Shown here in pieces: positions 26,863-35,104 of a stretch of 64,000 nucleotides of DNA. This stretch comes from Candidatus Binatia bacterium (GTDB taxonomy: Bacteria > Desulfobacterota_B > Binatia > UBA9968 > JAJDTQ01). Each line of letters begins with the position of its first letter. Positions within the stretch are counted from its first letter, which is position 1. Under the pieces are notes generated by a model. That model was given only the letters and a program-made list of their open reading frames with translations. It ran no database searches and was not told the DNA's origin. The position numbers and the translations under genes were made by a program. Location of the stretch: NCBI GenBank assembly GCA_022827045.1, contig JAJDTQ010000143.1, positions 1 through 64,000 of the forward strand. The letters run 5' to 3'.

Positions 26863-27081
26863 TACCTCCGGCGTGAAGTATGCACCGAGCGTCTTGAGAT
26901 CGTGGTGCCCCGTGGTAAGGATCTCCGCAGTCTTGATGGCAGCCGAAAGCTACCGATCCGAGAAGCATAACACGCGGTTCGCGGCTGGCAAGAGGCTTGT
27001 ATCAGTCACGCCGGCGAGGCTAATGAACCTCTGCGCCGCCAGAGTCTTCCAGCACTACGGTCCGTATGGAGATGGTTGTTT

Positions 27082-28038
27082 CTAGCGGAATGCCGGCAGC
27101 ACGTCGGCGGCGAAGCGTTCCTGCTGGGCCGTCTGGTCGGGAGCGCCGAAACGCACCACGACGGTTTCGGCGCCCCGCTCGACGAATGCCTGGAGCCACT
27201 CGATGCAGCCGTCTGCCGGGCCGTTGTACGGCGGCTGCACGGCCACCATGGTCTCGTAGGACACGTTGTAGTAGCCTTCCATGAACGCGCGCATCTCCCG
27301 CTCGGCTTGGGCGGTATCGTCGTTTACGTTGACGGAGACGTACACCGCCCGGGCCAGACTGCCCGCGTCCCGCCCCGTTTCGTTTCCCAACTCTTCCAGC
27401 CGCCGCCAGTGTCGAGCGAACTGCTCCGGGGAGTTGGGGAGCGGGAACCAGCCGTCGGCCAGCCGCAGCACCCGGCGCAGCGCGTTGTCCACGCCGCCGG
27501 CGAGCCACAGCGGTATGCCCGAGGACCGGGCCGGGCGAAGGCCCAGGCGCACGCCGTCGAGCTGGAAGTGGCGGCCGTGAAAGGTCACCTCGGGCTCCGT
27601 CCACAGCCTCCGCATGAGGGCCACTCCCTCTTCGAAGATGCCGATGCGATGCTTGAAATCAACGCCGCAGGCGGTGAACTCCCGCTCGATGCTGCTGTTG
27701 TTGCCGGCGATGCCCAGGCCCAGGATCAGCCGCCCGTTGCAGACGAGGTCGAGGTTGGCCAGCTCGTTGGCGAGGACGACGGGGTGGCGCAAAGCCGGGA
27801 GAAGCACGGCGGTGCCCAGCTTCACGCGGCTGGTGCGCGCGGCCGCCGCGGCCAGCGTGGTCAGCGGTTCAAGGCGCGGACGCGCCAGGATGCTGTCCCC
27901 CACCCACAGGGAGTCGAAACCGAGTTCCTCGGCCCGTTCCGCCAGTTGCATGATGCGGCTCAGGTCCGGCACGGTCTGCGCCATCACGATTTCCCGGGTG
28001 GGCAGCAGGTAGCCTATCGCGGTCTTCTGTTGTGTCAT
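27082..28038 (-). CDS. LLM class flavin-dependent oxidoreductase (2)
   Basis: A 318-residue luciferase-like oxidoreductase. MTQQKTAIGYLLPTRE is chosen as start (28038) because a strong GGAGGTG precedes it; the longer frame above lacks family sequence. Family segments are LAERAEELGFDSLWVGDSIL, RVKLGTAVLLPALRHPVVLA, LILGLGIAGN and IPLWLAGGVDNALRRVLRLA. It is the last gene of a four-gene leftward operon with a second LLM protein, a threonine-synthase-like enzyme and an M24 peptidase. A 65-base gap separates it from the preceding LLM gene. Confidence 0.86.
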   Translation of the reverse strand: MTQQKTAIGYLLPTREIVMAQTVPDLSRIMQLAERAEELGFDSLWVGDSILARPRLEPLTTLAAAAARTSRVKLGTAVLLPALRHPVVLANELANLDLVCNGRLILGLGIAGNNSSIEREFTACGVDFKHRIGIFEEGVALMRRLWTEPEVTFHGRHFQLDGVRLGLRPARSSGIPLWLAGGVDNALRRVLRLADGWFPLPNSPEQFARHWRRLEELGNETGRDAGSLARAVYVSVNVNDDTAQAEREMRAFMEGYYNVSYETMVAVQPPYNGPADGCIEWLQAFVERGAETVVVRFGAPDQTAQQERFAADVLPAFR

Positions 28039-28103
28039 GGAACACCTCCCCTCCCTGCCCCTGGATTCCCGCGTTCGCGGAATGACGTGTTCGGGTACAG
28101 GCG

Positions 28104-29108
28104 TCAGCCGCCGTTGAACGGCTTCATGACCTCCTCGGCCAGCCACTGGATCTGCTCCAGCATCTCCGTGCCCGTGTCCGACGGGAACTGTAAAGCGCAG
28201 ATGTGGTCAATTCCGGCCTTTTCCAGGAAGTCCACCTGCTCCAGGATGCTGGCCGGGCTGCCGATGAGGTTGTTGGTCTCGGCCAGCGCCGGGTCCCGGC
28301 CGGTGTGGGCCAGGGAGACCCGGTGCTGGACCATGCCGGTCTTGCGGTAGCGCGCCCGCGCCTCTTCCGGGGTCTTGCCGATGCACAGGGTGAACTGGGA
28401 ACAGGCCTCCACCACCCGGGCAGGCCGTCCGGCCTCCTCCGTGAGCCGGCGCAGCAACCCCACGCGCTCCACGATCTGCTCGAAGGGCCGCCAGCCAGGC
28501 AGCCATCCCTGTCCGACCTTGGCCGCGCGCCGGATCATGGCTTCGTTGTGGCCGCCCACGAAGATGGGGAGCGGGTCCTGCACCGGCTTGGGGCGCATGG
28601 CGATGTTGCTGAAGGCGATGTGCCGCCCCTCGTATGTGGCGTCGACCTCCCGGAACAGGCATTGCAGCGCCTCCAGGCTTTCGTCCAGCAGGTCTCCGCG
28701 CCGTTCCGCCTTCCGCCGCGGCCACTGGGCGTCGAACTCCTCCCGGTAGGCGCCGATGCCGGTGCCCAGGATCACCCGCCCGCCGGTGAACCGGTCCAGG
28801 GTGCTCACCTGCTTGGCCAGCAGCACCGGGTCGCGCAGCGGCAGCACCAGCACCGCCGTGCCCAGCCGGATGCGCGTGGTGCGGGCTCCCACCGTGGCAA
28901 GGGTCACCAGGACCTCGTAGAAGTTGGGCGGCTCAGCCCATTTCTGGCGCGCGTAGGCCGCCGGGGTGACGTGGTCGTTGCCCCACACCGCGTCGTACCC
29001 CAGCCGCTCGGCCTCTTGGGCCATGTGGATGAACGCCTCGGGGTCCACGAACGGCACGGGGTTGACCAGGCCCTCGGTGCAGGTGGGGAGCTGGATGCTG
29101 AATTTCAT
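28104..29108 (-). CDS. LLM class flavin-dependent oxidoreductase (3)
   Basis: A 334-residue paralogue of the preceding gene. Its opening KFSIQLPTCTEGL, then MAQEAERLGYDAVWGNDHVT, IRLGTAVLVLPLRDPVLLAK, RVILGTGIGAYREEF and LPIFVGGHNEAMIRRAAKVG, are typical. Its ATG overlaps the stop of the threonine-synthase-like gene (ATGA), so translation is coupled. The two LLM proteins in one operon differ strongly enough to have distinct substrates. F420 or FMN dependence cannot be settled from the sequence. Confidence 0.87.
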   Translation of the reverse strand: MKFSIQLPTCTEGLVNPVPFVDPEAFIHMAQEAERLGYDAVWGNDHVTPAAYARQKWAEPPNFYEVLVTLATVGARTTRIRLGTAVLVLPLRDPVLLAKQVSTLDRFTGGRVILGTGIGAYREEFDAQWPRRKAERRGDLLDESLEALQCLFREVDATYEGRHIAFSNIAMRPKPVQDPLPIFVGGHNEAMIRRAAKVGQGWLPGWRPFEQIVERVGLLRRLTEEAGRPARVVEACSQFTLCIGKTPEEARARYRKTGMVQHRVSLAHTGRDPALAETNNLIGSPASILEQVDFLEKAGIDHICALQFPSDTGTEMLEQIQWLAEEVMKPFNGG

Positions 29109-30385
29109 GAGGGTCTGTCTGCCTCCGCCCGGTAGCCGTAGGCATCACGCAGGGTTGCCAGGAATTGGTTGGTGTCGCCGTCCACCGTGGGGATCTCCGG
29201 GGCGGCCCCGGCGGTGGCGGCGGTGTCCTTGAGGCCGCTGGCGGTGTTCACCACGACGACCGTGTCGCTTCCGCCGATTCGCCCTTCCTGGCACAGGCGG
29301 CCTACCGCCGCAAGGGCGGCGAGGGACGACGGCTCGGCGTAGATGCCCTCGTCCGCGGCCAGATCCCGTTGCAGGCCCAACAGCTCGTCGTTGCGTGCCA
29401 ACACGGCAGTTCCGCCCGAGGCGCGTAGTGCGTGCAGCGCCTGGTACGTGCTCTGGTTGACGCTGATGGACCCAGCCACGTAGGGCGTGGGTGCCGGGAT
29501 CTCGGGTATTGCGTCCTCGCCGGAAGCCAGGGCGGCCGCGAGGCAGCCGGCCATCTCCGCCGCGACCATGCGGGGCCGCTTGCGGATCAGGCCCAGGTGG
29601 GCCAGCTCGTCGAAGCCTTTCCACATGCCGAACAGCGCGTCGCCGTAGGCCACCGGCAGCACGCACCAGTCGGGCGCCTCCCAGTCCATCTGCTCGCATA
29701 CCTCGTAGGCGAGGGTCTTGTACCCGTCCACGCCGTAGGGGTTGCTGCCCACCGGCGGGCCGAAATAGGGAGACGTCGGATACCAGCCCCACTCGGCCAC
29801 CCCGGTCTGCAACAGCTTCCAGCGGTCGGCCTTGGTGCGGGTGGCCACCACCATGGCGCCGTAGGCCTGCATCTGGGTAACGATGGCCGATGCCGCCCCC
29901 TGGACGGTGAGGACGATGCACGGGAGCCCGGCGCGGGCGGCGTAGGCCGCGGCCGCGGCGCCGGCGTTGCCGGTGGAGCTGACCCCCACCGCCTTGGCGT
30001 CGAACCGCTTCGCCATCGCCATCGCGGCGAATGCCAGCCGGTCCTTGAAGGAGCCGGACGGGTTCTGCGACTCGTCCTTCAGGAACAGCCGCTCGAGCCC
30101 GAGCCGGTTGCCGTAGCGCTCGCAGTGGAGCAGCGGGGTCTCCCCCTCGCCCAGGGTCGCGGCATTCTGGACGTCCGGAGGTAGCAGTTCGCGGTAGCGA
30201 CGCATCCCGGGAGGCCGGCCGCGTAGCGACTCGACGGACAAGTCCGCCGCCGCTGCATCGAGGTCGTACCGGGGCGTCAGGTTGGCGGGGGCTTCCCGCC
30301 GGCATTCCGGGCACCCGTCGAAACGGGCCTCGATGCCGAACGACGCCCCGCATCGGATGCAGGCGAGACCGGTAAGGTGGCTCAT
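29105..30385 (-). CDS. threonine synthase-like PLP enzyme with N-terminal zinc ribbon
   Basis: A 426-residue fold-type II PLP enzyme. An N-terminal zinc ribbon (Cys9, Cys12, Cys25, Cys28) precedes the core. The PLP lysine is Lys114 in NPSGSFKDR, and SSTGNAGAAAAAYAARAGLP binds the phosphate. In threonine biosynthesis such enzymes convert O-phosphohomoserine to threonine. Here the gene sits in an operon with a peptidase and two LLM oxidoreductases and not with thrA/thrB, so a catabolic or specialised beta-elimination/replacement role is possible. It starts 21 bases after the M24 gene. Confidence 0.84.
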   Translation of the reverse strand: MSHLTGLACIRCGASFGIEARFDGCPECRREAPANLTPRYDLDAAAADLSVESLRGRPPGMRRYRELLPPDVQNAATLGEGETPLLHCERYGNRLGLERLFLKDESQNPSGSFKDRLAFAAMAMAKRFDAKAVGVSSTGNAGAAAAAYAARAGLPCIVLTVQGAASAIVTQMQAYGAMVVATRTKADRWKLLQTGVAEWGWYPTSPYFGPPVGSNPYGVDGYKTLAYEVCEQMDWEAPDWCVLPVAYGDALFGMWKGFDELAHLGLIRKRPRMVAAEMAGCLAAALASGEDAIPEIPAPTPYVAGSISVNQSTYQALHALRASGGTAVLARNDELLGLQRDLAADEGIYAEPSSLAALAAVGRLCQEGRIGGSDTVVVVNTASGLKDTAATAGAAPEIPTVDGDTNQFLATLRDAYGYRAEADRPS

Positions 30386-30406
30386 GTGGAACCGGGGCGG
30401 CGGGTT

Positions 30407-31594
30407 TCAGGTGCGAGGCTCCAGCACCTGGAGGTGCCGCGGCACCGACGTAAGGCGGCGGTAGCCGTCCTCGGTGACGACGATCATGTCTTCCACCTGG
30501 ACGCTGCCCCAGCCCATCTCGTAGTAGGGAGTCTCGATGCACAGCACCATGTCGGCTTCCAGGGGCGTGTCGTCCCCCGGGGAGATGGTGGGCCGGTCGT
30601 AGCCGCCGAGGCCCAGGCCGATGCCGTGTCCAACGTGTTGTCGGGCGTAGTGCGGGATGCCGGTCTCGCGAACTTCCGCCACCGTTTCGTTGAAGATCTC
30701 CGAGGCGATTTTGCCCGGCTTGATGAGGTCGAGGGCCAGATCTTGGCCTTTCAGTATCGCATTGTAATATCTGGAGAATTTATCGTCCGGGGGGCCGAAC
30801 GAAAAGGTCCGCGACATGTCGGTGAGGTAGCCCTTGTAGAGGCATCCCACGTCGAAACGGATCATGTCGCCGACCTTGAGCGTGTCGTCCGGCACGTTGG
30901 TCATGCCCAGGGCGGCACTCCGCCCGAAGCCCACGTGGTTCATGTTGGGCTCGGCGCCGCGCCGTACCTGTCCCAGGTCGAAGGCGAGGCACATCTCGGC
31001 TTCGGTCATGCCCTCCCGGGCCTCGTGGGCGGCCTCGTAGATGGACTGCTCGGTGATACGCACGGCCTCGGTCATGCGCTCGATTTCGGCGGCGCTCTTC
31101 ACCATGCGGATCTCGCGAAACGCTGACATGGCCGGCACCAGCTCCAACCGCGGAAAACGTTCCCTGAGGCGCTCCGCCAGCGCCGGGTCCAGGCCCCGCT
31201 CGTCGTAGCCGAGCCGGCCGCGGTCGAGGCCCGCGCTCTCCAGCGTCCGGACGAGTCCCTCGAAGAAGTCCTTCACCGGCTCCAGGTCGATGCCGAGCTC
31301 ACGGATGCGCTGCTCGCGGGGAGTGAGCGGCTCGTTGTCCTCCATCACGCGGTGAAAGGTGCCGTAGGTGACCACCCCTGCCGGCGGCACCGTGTCCACC
31401 ATGTAGTCCACCTCGCCCCGGGGGATCACGATCCAGGGCGCGGTCACCGCGTCCCGGGTGACGATGGCGGCGATGTCCTGTCGTCGCCATACGCCGCTCA
31501 GGTAGAAGACGTTGGGAATGTTGCTGGCGGCCAGCAGGCCGTCCAGATCCCGTTCGGCCAGGACCCGCTTCGCCCGCGGTTCGTTGATCCACAT
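30407..31594 (-). CDS. M24-family metallopeptidase (Xaa-Pro aminopeptidase / creatinase fold)
   Basis: A 395-residue pita-bread-fold protein. All five metal ligands are in place: Asp248 (RFDVGC), Asp259 (LTDMSR), His323 (VGHGIGLG), Glu354 (CIETPYYEMG) and Glu368 (QVEDMIVV). The N-terminal creatinase-like domain covers about 1-165 (GLLAASNIPNVFYLSGVW). Members of this group cleave Xaa-Pro peptides or small C-N substrates such as creatine. It is the first gene of the four-gene operon, and an AT-rich palindrome lies about 110 bases upstream (31702-31744). Confidence 0.88.
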   Translation of the reverse strand: MWINEPRAKRVLAERDLDGLLAASNIPNVFYLSGVWRRQDIAAIVTRDAVTAPWIVIPRGEVDYMVDTVPPAGVVTYGTFHRVMEDNEPLTPREQRIRELGIDLEPVKDFFEGLVRTLESAGLDRGRLGYDERGLDPALAERLRERFPRLELVPAMSAFREIRMVKSAAEIERMTEAVRITEQSIYEAAHEAREGMTEAEMCLAFDLGQVRRGAEPNMNHVGFGRSAALGMTNVPDDTLKVGDMIRFDVGCLYKGYLTDMSRTFSFGPPDDKFSRYYNAILKGQDLALDLIKPGKIASEIFNETVAEVRETGIPHYARQHVGHGIGLGLGGYDRPTISPGDDTPLEADMVLCIETPYYEMGWGSVQVEDMIVVTEDGYRRLTSVPRHLQVLEPRT

Positions 31595-31701
31595 GTGTGA
31601 ACTCCCTGGGGATAAGGTTTACGACGCCGTGAAGGCACTGACTATAGGGAAGCCGAATCCGGGGTGTCAAACAAGGGTGTGTCGGACAGCGTGTCCTTTT
31701 G

Positions 31702-31744
31702 AAATACTAAGTTTCTACTAATTGGTTTATAAATTAGTAATTTA
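31702..31744. promoter_or_regulatory. AT-rich operator-like palindrome downstream of fic / upstream of the M24 operon
   Basis: AAATACTAA at 31702-31710 is followed by an inverted pair ACTAATT...AATTAGT spanning 31717-31738 and by ATAAATTAGTAATT (31729-31742). The same two words, in the same orientation, recur directly upstream of fic at 33087-33116. The site is strikingly AT-rich against its surroundings and is placed where it could regulate the M24 operon or mark one edge of an inserted fic cassette. Confidence 0.5.
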
Positions 31745-33073
31745 TCACAAGACTTTTAGTCGCTTCGCCAGGTCCGTGGGCGCGGTGAAGGAGAAAAACC
31801 GCCCCGTCTTCGTCCGGACGAGCAGGTTCCGTGAGGCAAGATCGAGAAGGTCGGTCCGTGCCGTCTGATAGGTGACTCTGTGAGTCTTCTTGTGTGTGTC
31901 GATGGTATAGCGCGCCCCCGCGTGGCGCAGGGCATGCCCAAGCAGCGCCAGTTGTCGGTGGTTGATCGAGACGTGGGATTGAAGAATCGTCTCGATGCTT
32001 TGAATCTCCAGCGCTTTCTTGTCGAGGTACGCGTACAAGGCCTTGATGGCCTGGCGGATGACTTGAAGCTGAGCCAGGAGAAAGTAGGTCAGATCGTTCT
32101 CGTCGGTCTCCGTGTAGAGGAAAGACTGGGCATAGTTGGTGGGCGATCTCCGAATGACGGCAGAAATCGAAAGAAACTCGAACATCCAGAAATCCCGTGA
32201 GAGCACCGACCAGTAAAACAATGCTCTGGCGGTCCTACCGTTGCCGTCGACGAACGGATGGTCGTAGGCAAGCCAGAAATGGAGGATGATCGCTTTAAGG
32301 ATCGGATGAAGAAAGGTGTCCGTCCGAGTCTTGTTGGCGAAGTCACACATGGCGGCCATGCGACGGGCGATTTCCCGCGCGGGCGGTGGATTATGTAGCA
32401 CGGTGTCCCCGTGATAGACGGCGACGCCGTCGTCCGGTTTCCGCAGATGGTCGCCGGTCCGGTCCTCCCCGAGTGTTCCTTCGACCAGCGTTTCGTGGAT
32501 TGTGAAGACGGTCTCGGGGGTGAGGGGTTGTGCGGTGACTTCCTTGACCCGTTGGATCGCCCGGTAGTTGTTGAGGATCATCCTCTCGCTTCGATTCACC
32601 GGATTTCGGCCGGAGCGAATCATTTGCTTCGCAGCGTCGCGCGTTGTGGAGGCTCCTTCGAGTTGGCTCGAAGTGATGGCCTCCTCGATCAGGGAACTTA
32701 CGACATAGCGGTCCCTGGTATGTGGATTCAGGAGTTGGTCATTCGCCGTGATTCTCCCGTTTACGTCCCGGTCGATTTCGTAGAGGGATTCGAGAACGGG
32801 GTCCGCGAGGCAGTAGGTGAAGAAGTCACCGCCCTTGTCCTTCAGCGGAATGGCCCTGCGTGTCTGGTGGCGGGCAAATTTCACGGCCGCCCACCATTCC
32901 TCGGAAGAGAGTCCCGTCGGAGGCTGGACGCGTCTGAGGGTCTCCCAGTGTCGGTACTGCTTCCCTTGCGACGGACCGATCCCTTCATGCGTGACGATCC
33001 GCACTAGCTGGTCGGGTTCCTTCAAGTTCGACAGTATCTCCCGGAGGCTGGGCGGGGTTCGTGGGATCTTCAT
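31745..33073 (-). CDS. Fic family protein (class II, AMPylator-type)
   Basis: A 442-residue Fic protein that would transfer AMP, or another nucleotide part, to a target. The catalytic motif HPFVDGNGRTAR starts at His272. An inhibitory-helix motif SSQLEG (Ser135-Gly140, pattern [S/T]xxxE[G/N]) lies N-terminal to the Fic core, which defines class II and implies self-inhibition. The C-terminal 80 residues look like a winged-helix DNA-binding domain (RVTYQTARTDLLDLASRNLL). The gene is less GC-rich than its neighbours and stands alone. AT-rich palindromes flank it on both sides, suggesting autoregulation or acquisition as a cassette. Confidence 0.9.
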   Translation of the reverse strand: MKIPRTPPSLREILSNLKEPDQLVRIVTHEGIGPSQGKQYRHWETLRRVQPPTGLSSEEWWAAVKFARHQTRRAIPLKDKGGDFFTYCLADPVLESLYEIDRDVNGRITANDQLLNPHTRDRYVVSSLIEEAITSSQLEGASTTRDAAKQMIRSGRNPVNRSERMILNNYRAIQRVKEVTAQPLTPETVFTIHETLVEGTLGEDRTGDHLRKPDDGVAVYHGDTVLHNPPPAREIARRMAAMCDFANKTRTDTFLHPILKAIILHFWLAYDHPFVDGNGRTARALFYWSVLSRDFWMFEFLSISAVIRRSPTNYAQSFLYTETDENDLTYFLLAQLQVIRQAIKALYAYLDKKALEIQSIETILQSHVSINHRQLALLGHALRHAGARYTIDTHKKTHRVTYQTARTDLLDLASRNLLVRTKTGRFFSFTAPTDLAKRLKVL

Positions 33074-33086
33074 CGTCTGATACCGA

Positions 33087-33116
33087 AAATACTAAATTAG
33101 AAATAAATTAGTAATT
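33087..33116. promoter_or_regulatory. AT-rich operator-like palindrome just upstream of fic
   Basis: AAATACTAA (33087-33095) and ATAAATTAGTAATT (33103-33116) place TACTAA and TTAGTA as inverted half-sites 14 to 48 bases upstream of the fic start at 33073. This overlaps where a leftward promoter should be. The same words appear on the far side of fic. Confidence 0.5.
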
Positions 33117-33248
33117 GTTGTATGTCAAGACGGTCGGTGACCGCGCGTGTTTGCCCGAGGGGGCATGGCGGTGCAACAGTTGTTGTTTTTTCGACATACC
33201 TCATGGTAAGAGATACCCCTTGAATTTCATTGAGATTGGGAGGAGCCC

Positions 33249-34346
33249 ATGGCCAAGCCGGCGCAAGAGATCGAGACCACGATGGACAACATCCCCTTCT
33301 TCTACAAGTGGCAGAAGGGCGAGGGAGTTGACGTCGTCGAGACTTTTTTCATCAAGGACCTGAAGGAGGTGCCGCTCAAGTGGTGGGACCGCATGGGCGG
33401 AGACGGGACGCTGTTCAACATGGAGGGAGCGGGCGATGCCACCGGCGCCTACATCGTCGAGATCGCGCCGGGCAAGAGCCTGAACCCCATACGCCACCTC
33501 TACGAGGAGCTGATCCTGGTGGTGCAGGGGCGCGGCGCCACCACCATCTGGAACGACAAGGGCGCCAAGCAGACCTTCGAGTGGCAGGAAGGGAGCCTCA
33601 TCTCCGTGCCGTTGAACGTGCATCACCAGCACTTCAACGGCCAGGGCGACAAGCCGGCGCGGCTGTTCTCGGTCAACAACATGCCCATCATCTTCAGCCT
33701 GTTCCACAGCGAGGACTTCATCTTCAACGCGCCCTACGACTTCCTCGACCGCTTCGACGGGCGGCCTGACTACTTCTCCAGCGCGGGCACGCAGCATCCC
33801 GGCCGCATCTGGGAGACCAACTTCATCGCCGACACCCGCACCTTCAACCTGCAGGAGTGGAAGGAGCGCGGCGCGGGCGGCAAGAACGTCTTCCTGGAAA
33901 TGTGCGACGGCACCATGGCGGCGCACATCTCCGAGTTCCCGGTAGGGACCTACAAGAAGGCCCACCGCCACGGGCCGGGCTTCAACGTCATCATCATCAA
34001 GGGGCAGGGTTTCTCGCTGTTCTGGTGGGAAGGCGAGGAGCCCAAGCGCTACGACTGGCAGGACGGCAGCGTGTTCGTGCCGCCTGAGATGATGTTCCAC
34101 CAGCACTTCAACCTCGGCCCCACCGGCGCGCGCTACCTGCCGTTGCGTTTCGGCGGCATCAAGCACAGCATGGGCGAGGGCTACGGAGACATCTCCAAGG
34201 TGGACAAGGACGTGAAGGCCGGCGGTAACCAGATCGAGTATTACGACCAGCCGGAGTACATCCGCGAAATGTTCGAGTCTGACATGACCAGGCTCGGGGC
34301 CGAGTCGCGGATGGATCCCAACGTCTACGTGAAGCCCGCGGCATAA
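33249..34346 (+). CDS. bicupin protein
   Basis: A 365-residue protein with two cupin barrels. The first is at about 60-150 (IAPGKSLNPIRHLYEELILV, then VPLNVHHQHFNGQ) and the second at about 235-310 (FPVGTYKKAHRHGPGFNVII, then VPPEMMFHQHFN). Each barrel keeps the His-rich metal-binding pattern. GGGAGGAG gives a strong ribosome-binding site for the ATG at 33249. Similar bicupins include dioxygenases and sugar-binding enzymes; the substrate here is unknown. An intrinsic terminator follows, so it is probably transcribed alone. Confidence 0.78.
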   Translation: MAKPAQEIETTMDNIPFFYKWQKGEGVDVVETFFIKDLKEVPLKWWDRMGGDGTLFNMEGAGDATGAYIVEIAPGKSLNPIRHLYEELILVVQGRGATTIWNDKGAKQTFEWQEGSLISVPLNVHHQHFNGQGDKPARLFSVNNMPIIFSLFHSEDFIFNAPYDFLDRFDGRPDYFSSAGTQHPGRIWETNFIADTRTFNLQEWKERGAGGKNVFLEMCDGTMAAHISEFPVGTYKKAHRHGPGFNVIIIKGQGFSLFWWEGEEPKRYDWQDGSVFVPPEMMFHQHFNLGPTGARYLPLRFGGIKHSMGEGYGDISKVDKDVKAGGNQIEYYDQPEYIREMFESDMTRLGAESRMDPNVYVKPAA

Positions 34347-34365
34347 GAAACGGGCCTTGCGGCAG

Positions 34366-34398
34366 AGGGAGGAGGCCCCGTGCTTCCTCCCTTTTTTT
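34366..34398 (+). terminator. intrinsic terminator after the bicupin gene
   Basis: Stem AGGGAGGA (34366-34373) pairs with TCCTCCCT (34385-34392) across an 11-base loop and is followed directly by a run of seven T (34392-34398). It lies 20 bases past the bicupin stop. Confidence 0.85.
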
Positions 34399-34442
34399 GT
34401 CCCGGAATGGGAGTATGCCGGCCGACGAGCCGGGTCGACGCC

Positions 34443-35048
34443 ATGGCTGCCCCGATCATACTGACGATACTGTCCTATCTCCTGGGATCCGTGCCCTCCG
34501 GCTTCCTGGTGGGCTCGTCCGCCGGCGTGGACGTGCGCGACGCCGGCAGCGGCAACATCGGCGCCACCAACGTGGCGCGGACGCTGGGGTGGAAGAAGGG
34601 CCTCGTCACCCTCTTCGCCGATGTCGCCAAGGGTTTCCTGCCGGTTCTGGCGGCCCAACTGCTGGACCTCGGCGCGGCGGCGGCCGCCGCGGCCGGGCTG
34701 GCCGCCTTCGTGGGACACCTCTACCCCGTTTTCCTGAAGTTCAAGGGCGGCAAGGGCGTGGCCACCGCCGCCGGCGTCTACGTCGGCGTCATGCCGCTGG
34801 GCATCCTGGTACTGTTGGGGGTCTTTGCCCTGGTGGTCCTGGCAAGCCGCCGGGTGTCCCCCGCCTCCATGGCCGCGGCGGCCGCGGGCCCGGTGGTGGC
34901 GTGGGCGTTGTCGTATCCGGTGGAAACAGTCTGGCTGAATCTCGTAATCGGATTCCTGGTGGTGGTCCGCCACCGGGAGAACATCCGCCGGTTGGTGGCG
35001 GGAGAAGAGGCTCCGTTCCAGATGCGCAGGCCGGGTTCCGGGGAATAA
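34443..35048 (+). CDS. plsY: glycerol-3-phosphate acyltransferase PlsY
   Basis: A 201-residue membrane enzyme that transfers acyl groups from acyl-phosphate to glycerol-3-phosphate, the first step of phospholipid synthesis. The conserved loops are visible: GSVPSGFLVG, GSGNIGATNVARTLG and GHLYPVFLKFKGGKGVAT. Several membrane helices fill the rest, and the length is normal. The ATG at 34443 is chosen; the longer frame above runs back into the terminator region. It is probably followed by the DUF429 gene on the same transcript. Confidence 0.92.
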   Translation: MAAPIILTILSYLLGSVPSGFLVGSSAGVDVRDAGSGNIGATNVARTLGWKKGLVTLFADVAKGFLPVLAAQLLDLGAAAAAAAGLAAFVGHLYPVFLKFKGGKGVATAAGVYVGVMPLGILVLLGVFALVVLASRRVSPASMAAAAAGPVVAWALSYPVETVWLNLVIGFLVVVRHRENIRRLVAGEEAPFQMRRPGSGE

Positions 35049-35104
35049 TAACCGGGCCCATTGCGTCCGCCGAAGAGGCTTGCACGTTTCTCCCTCCCTC
35101 GGTC

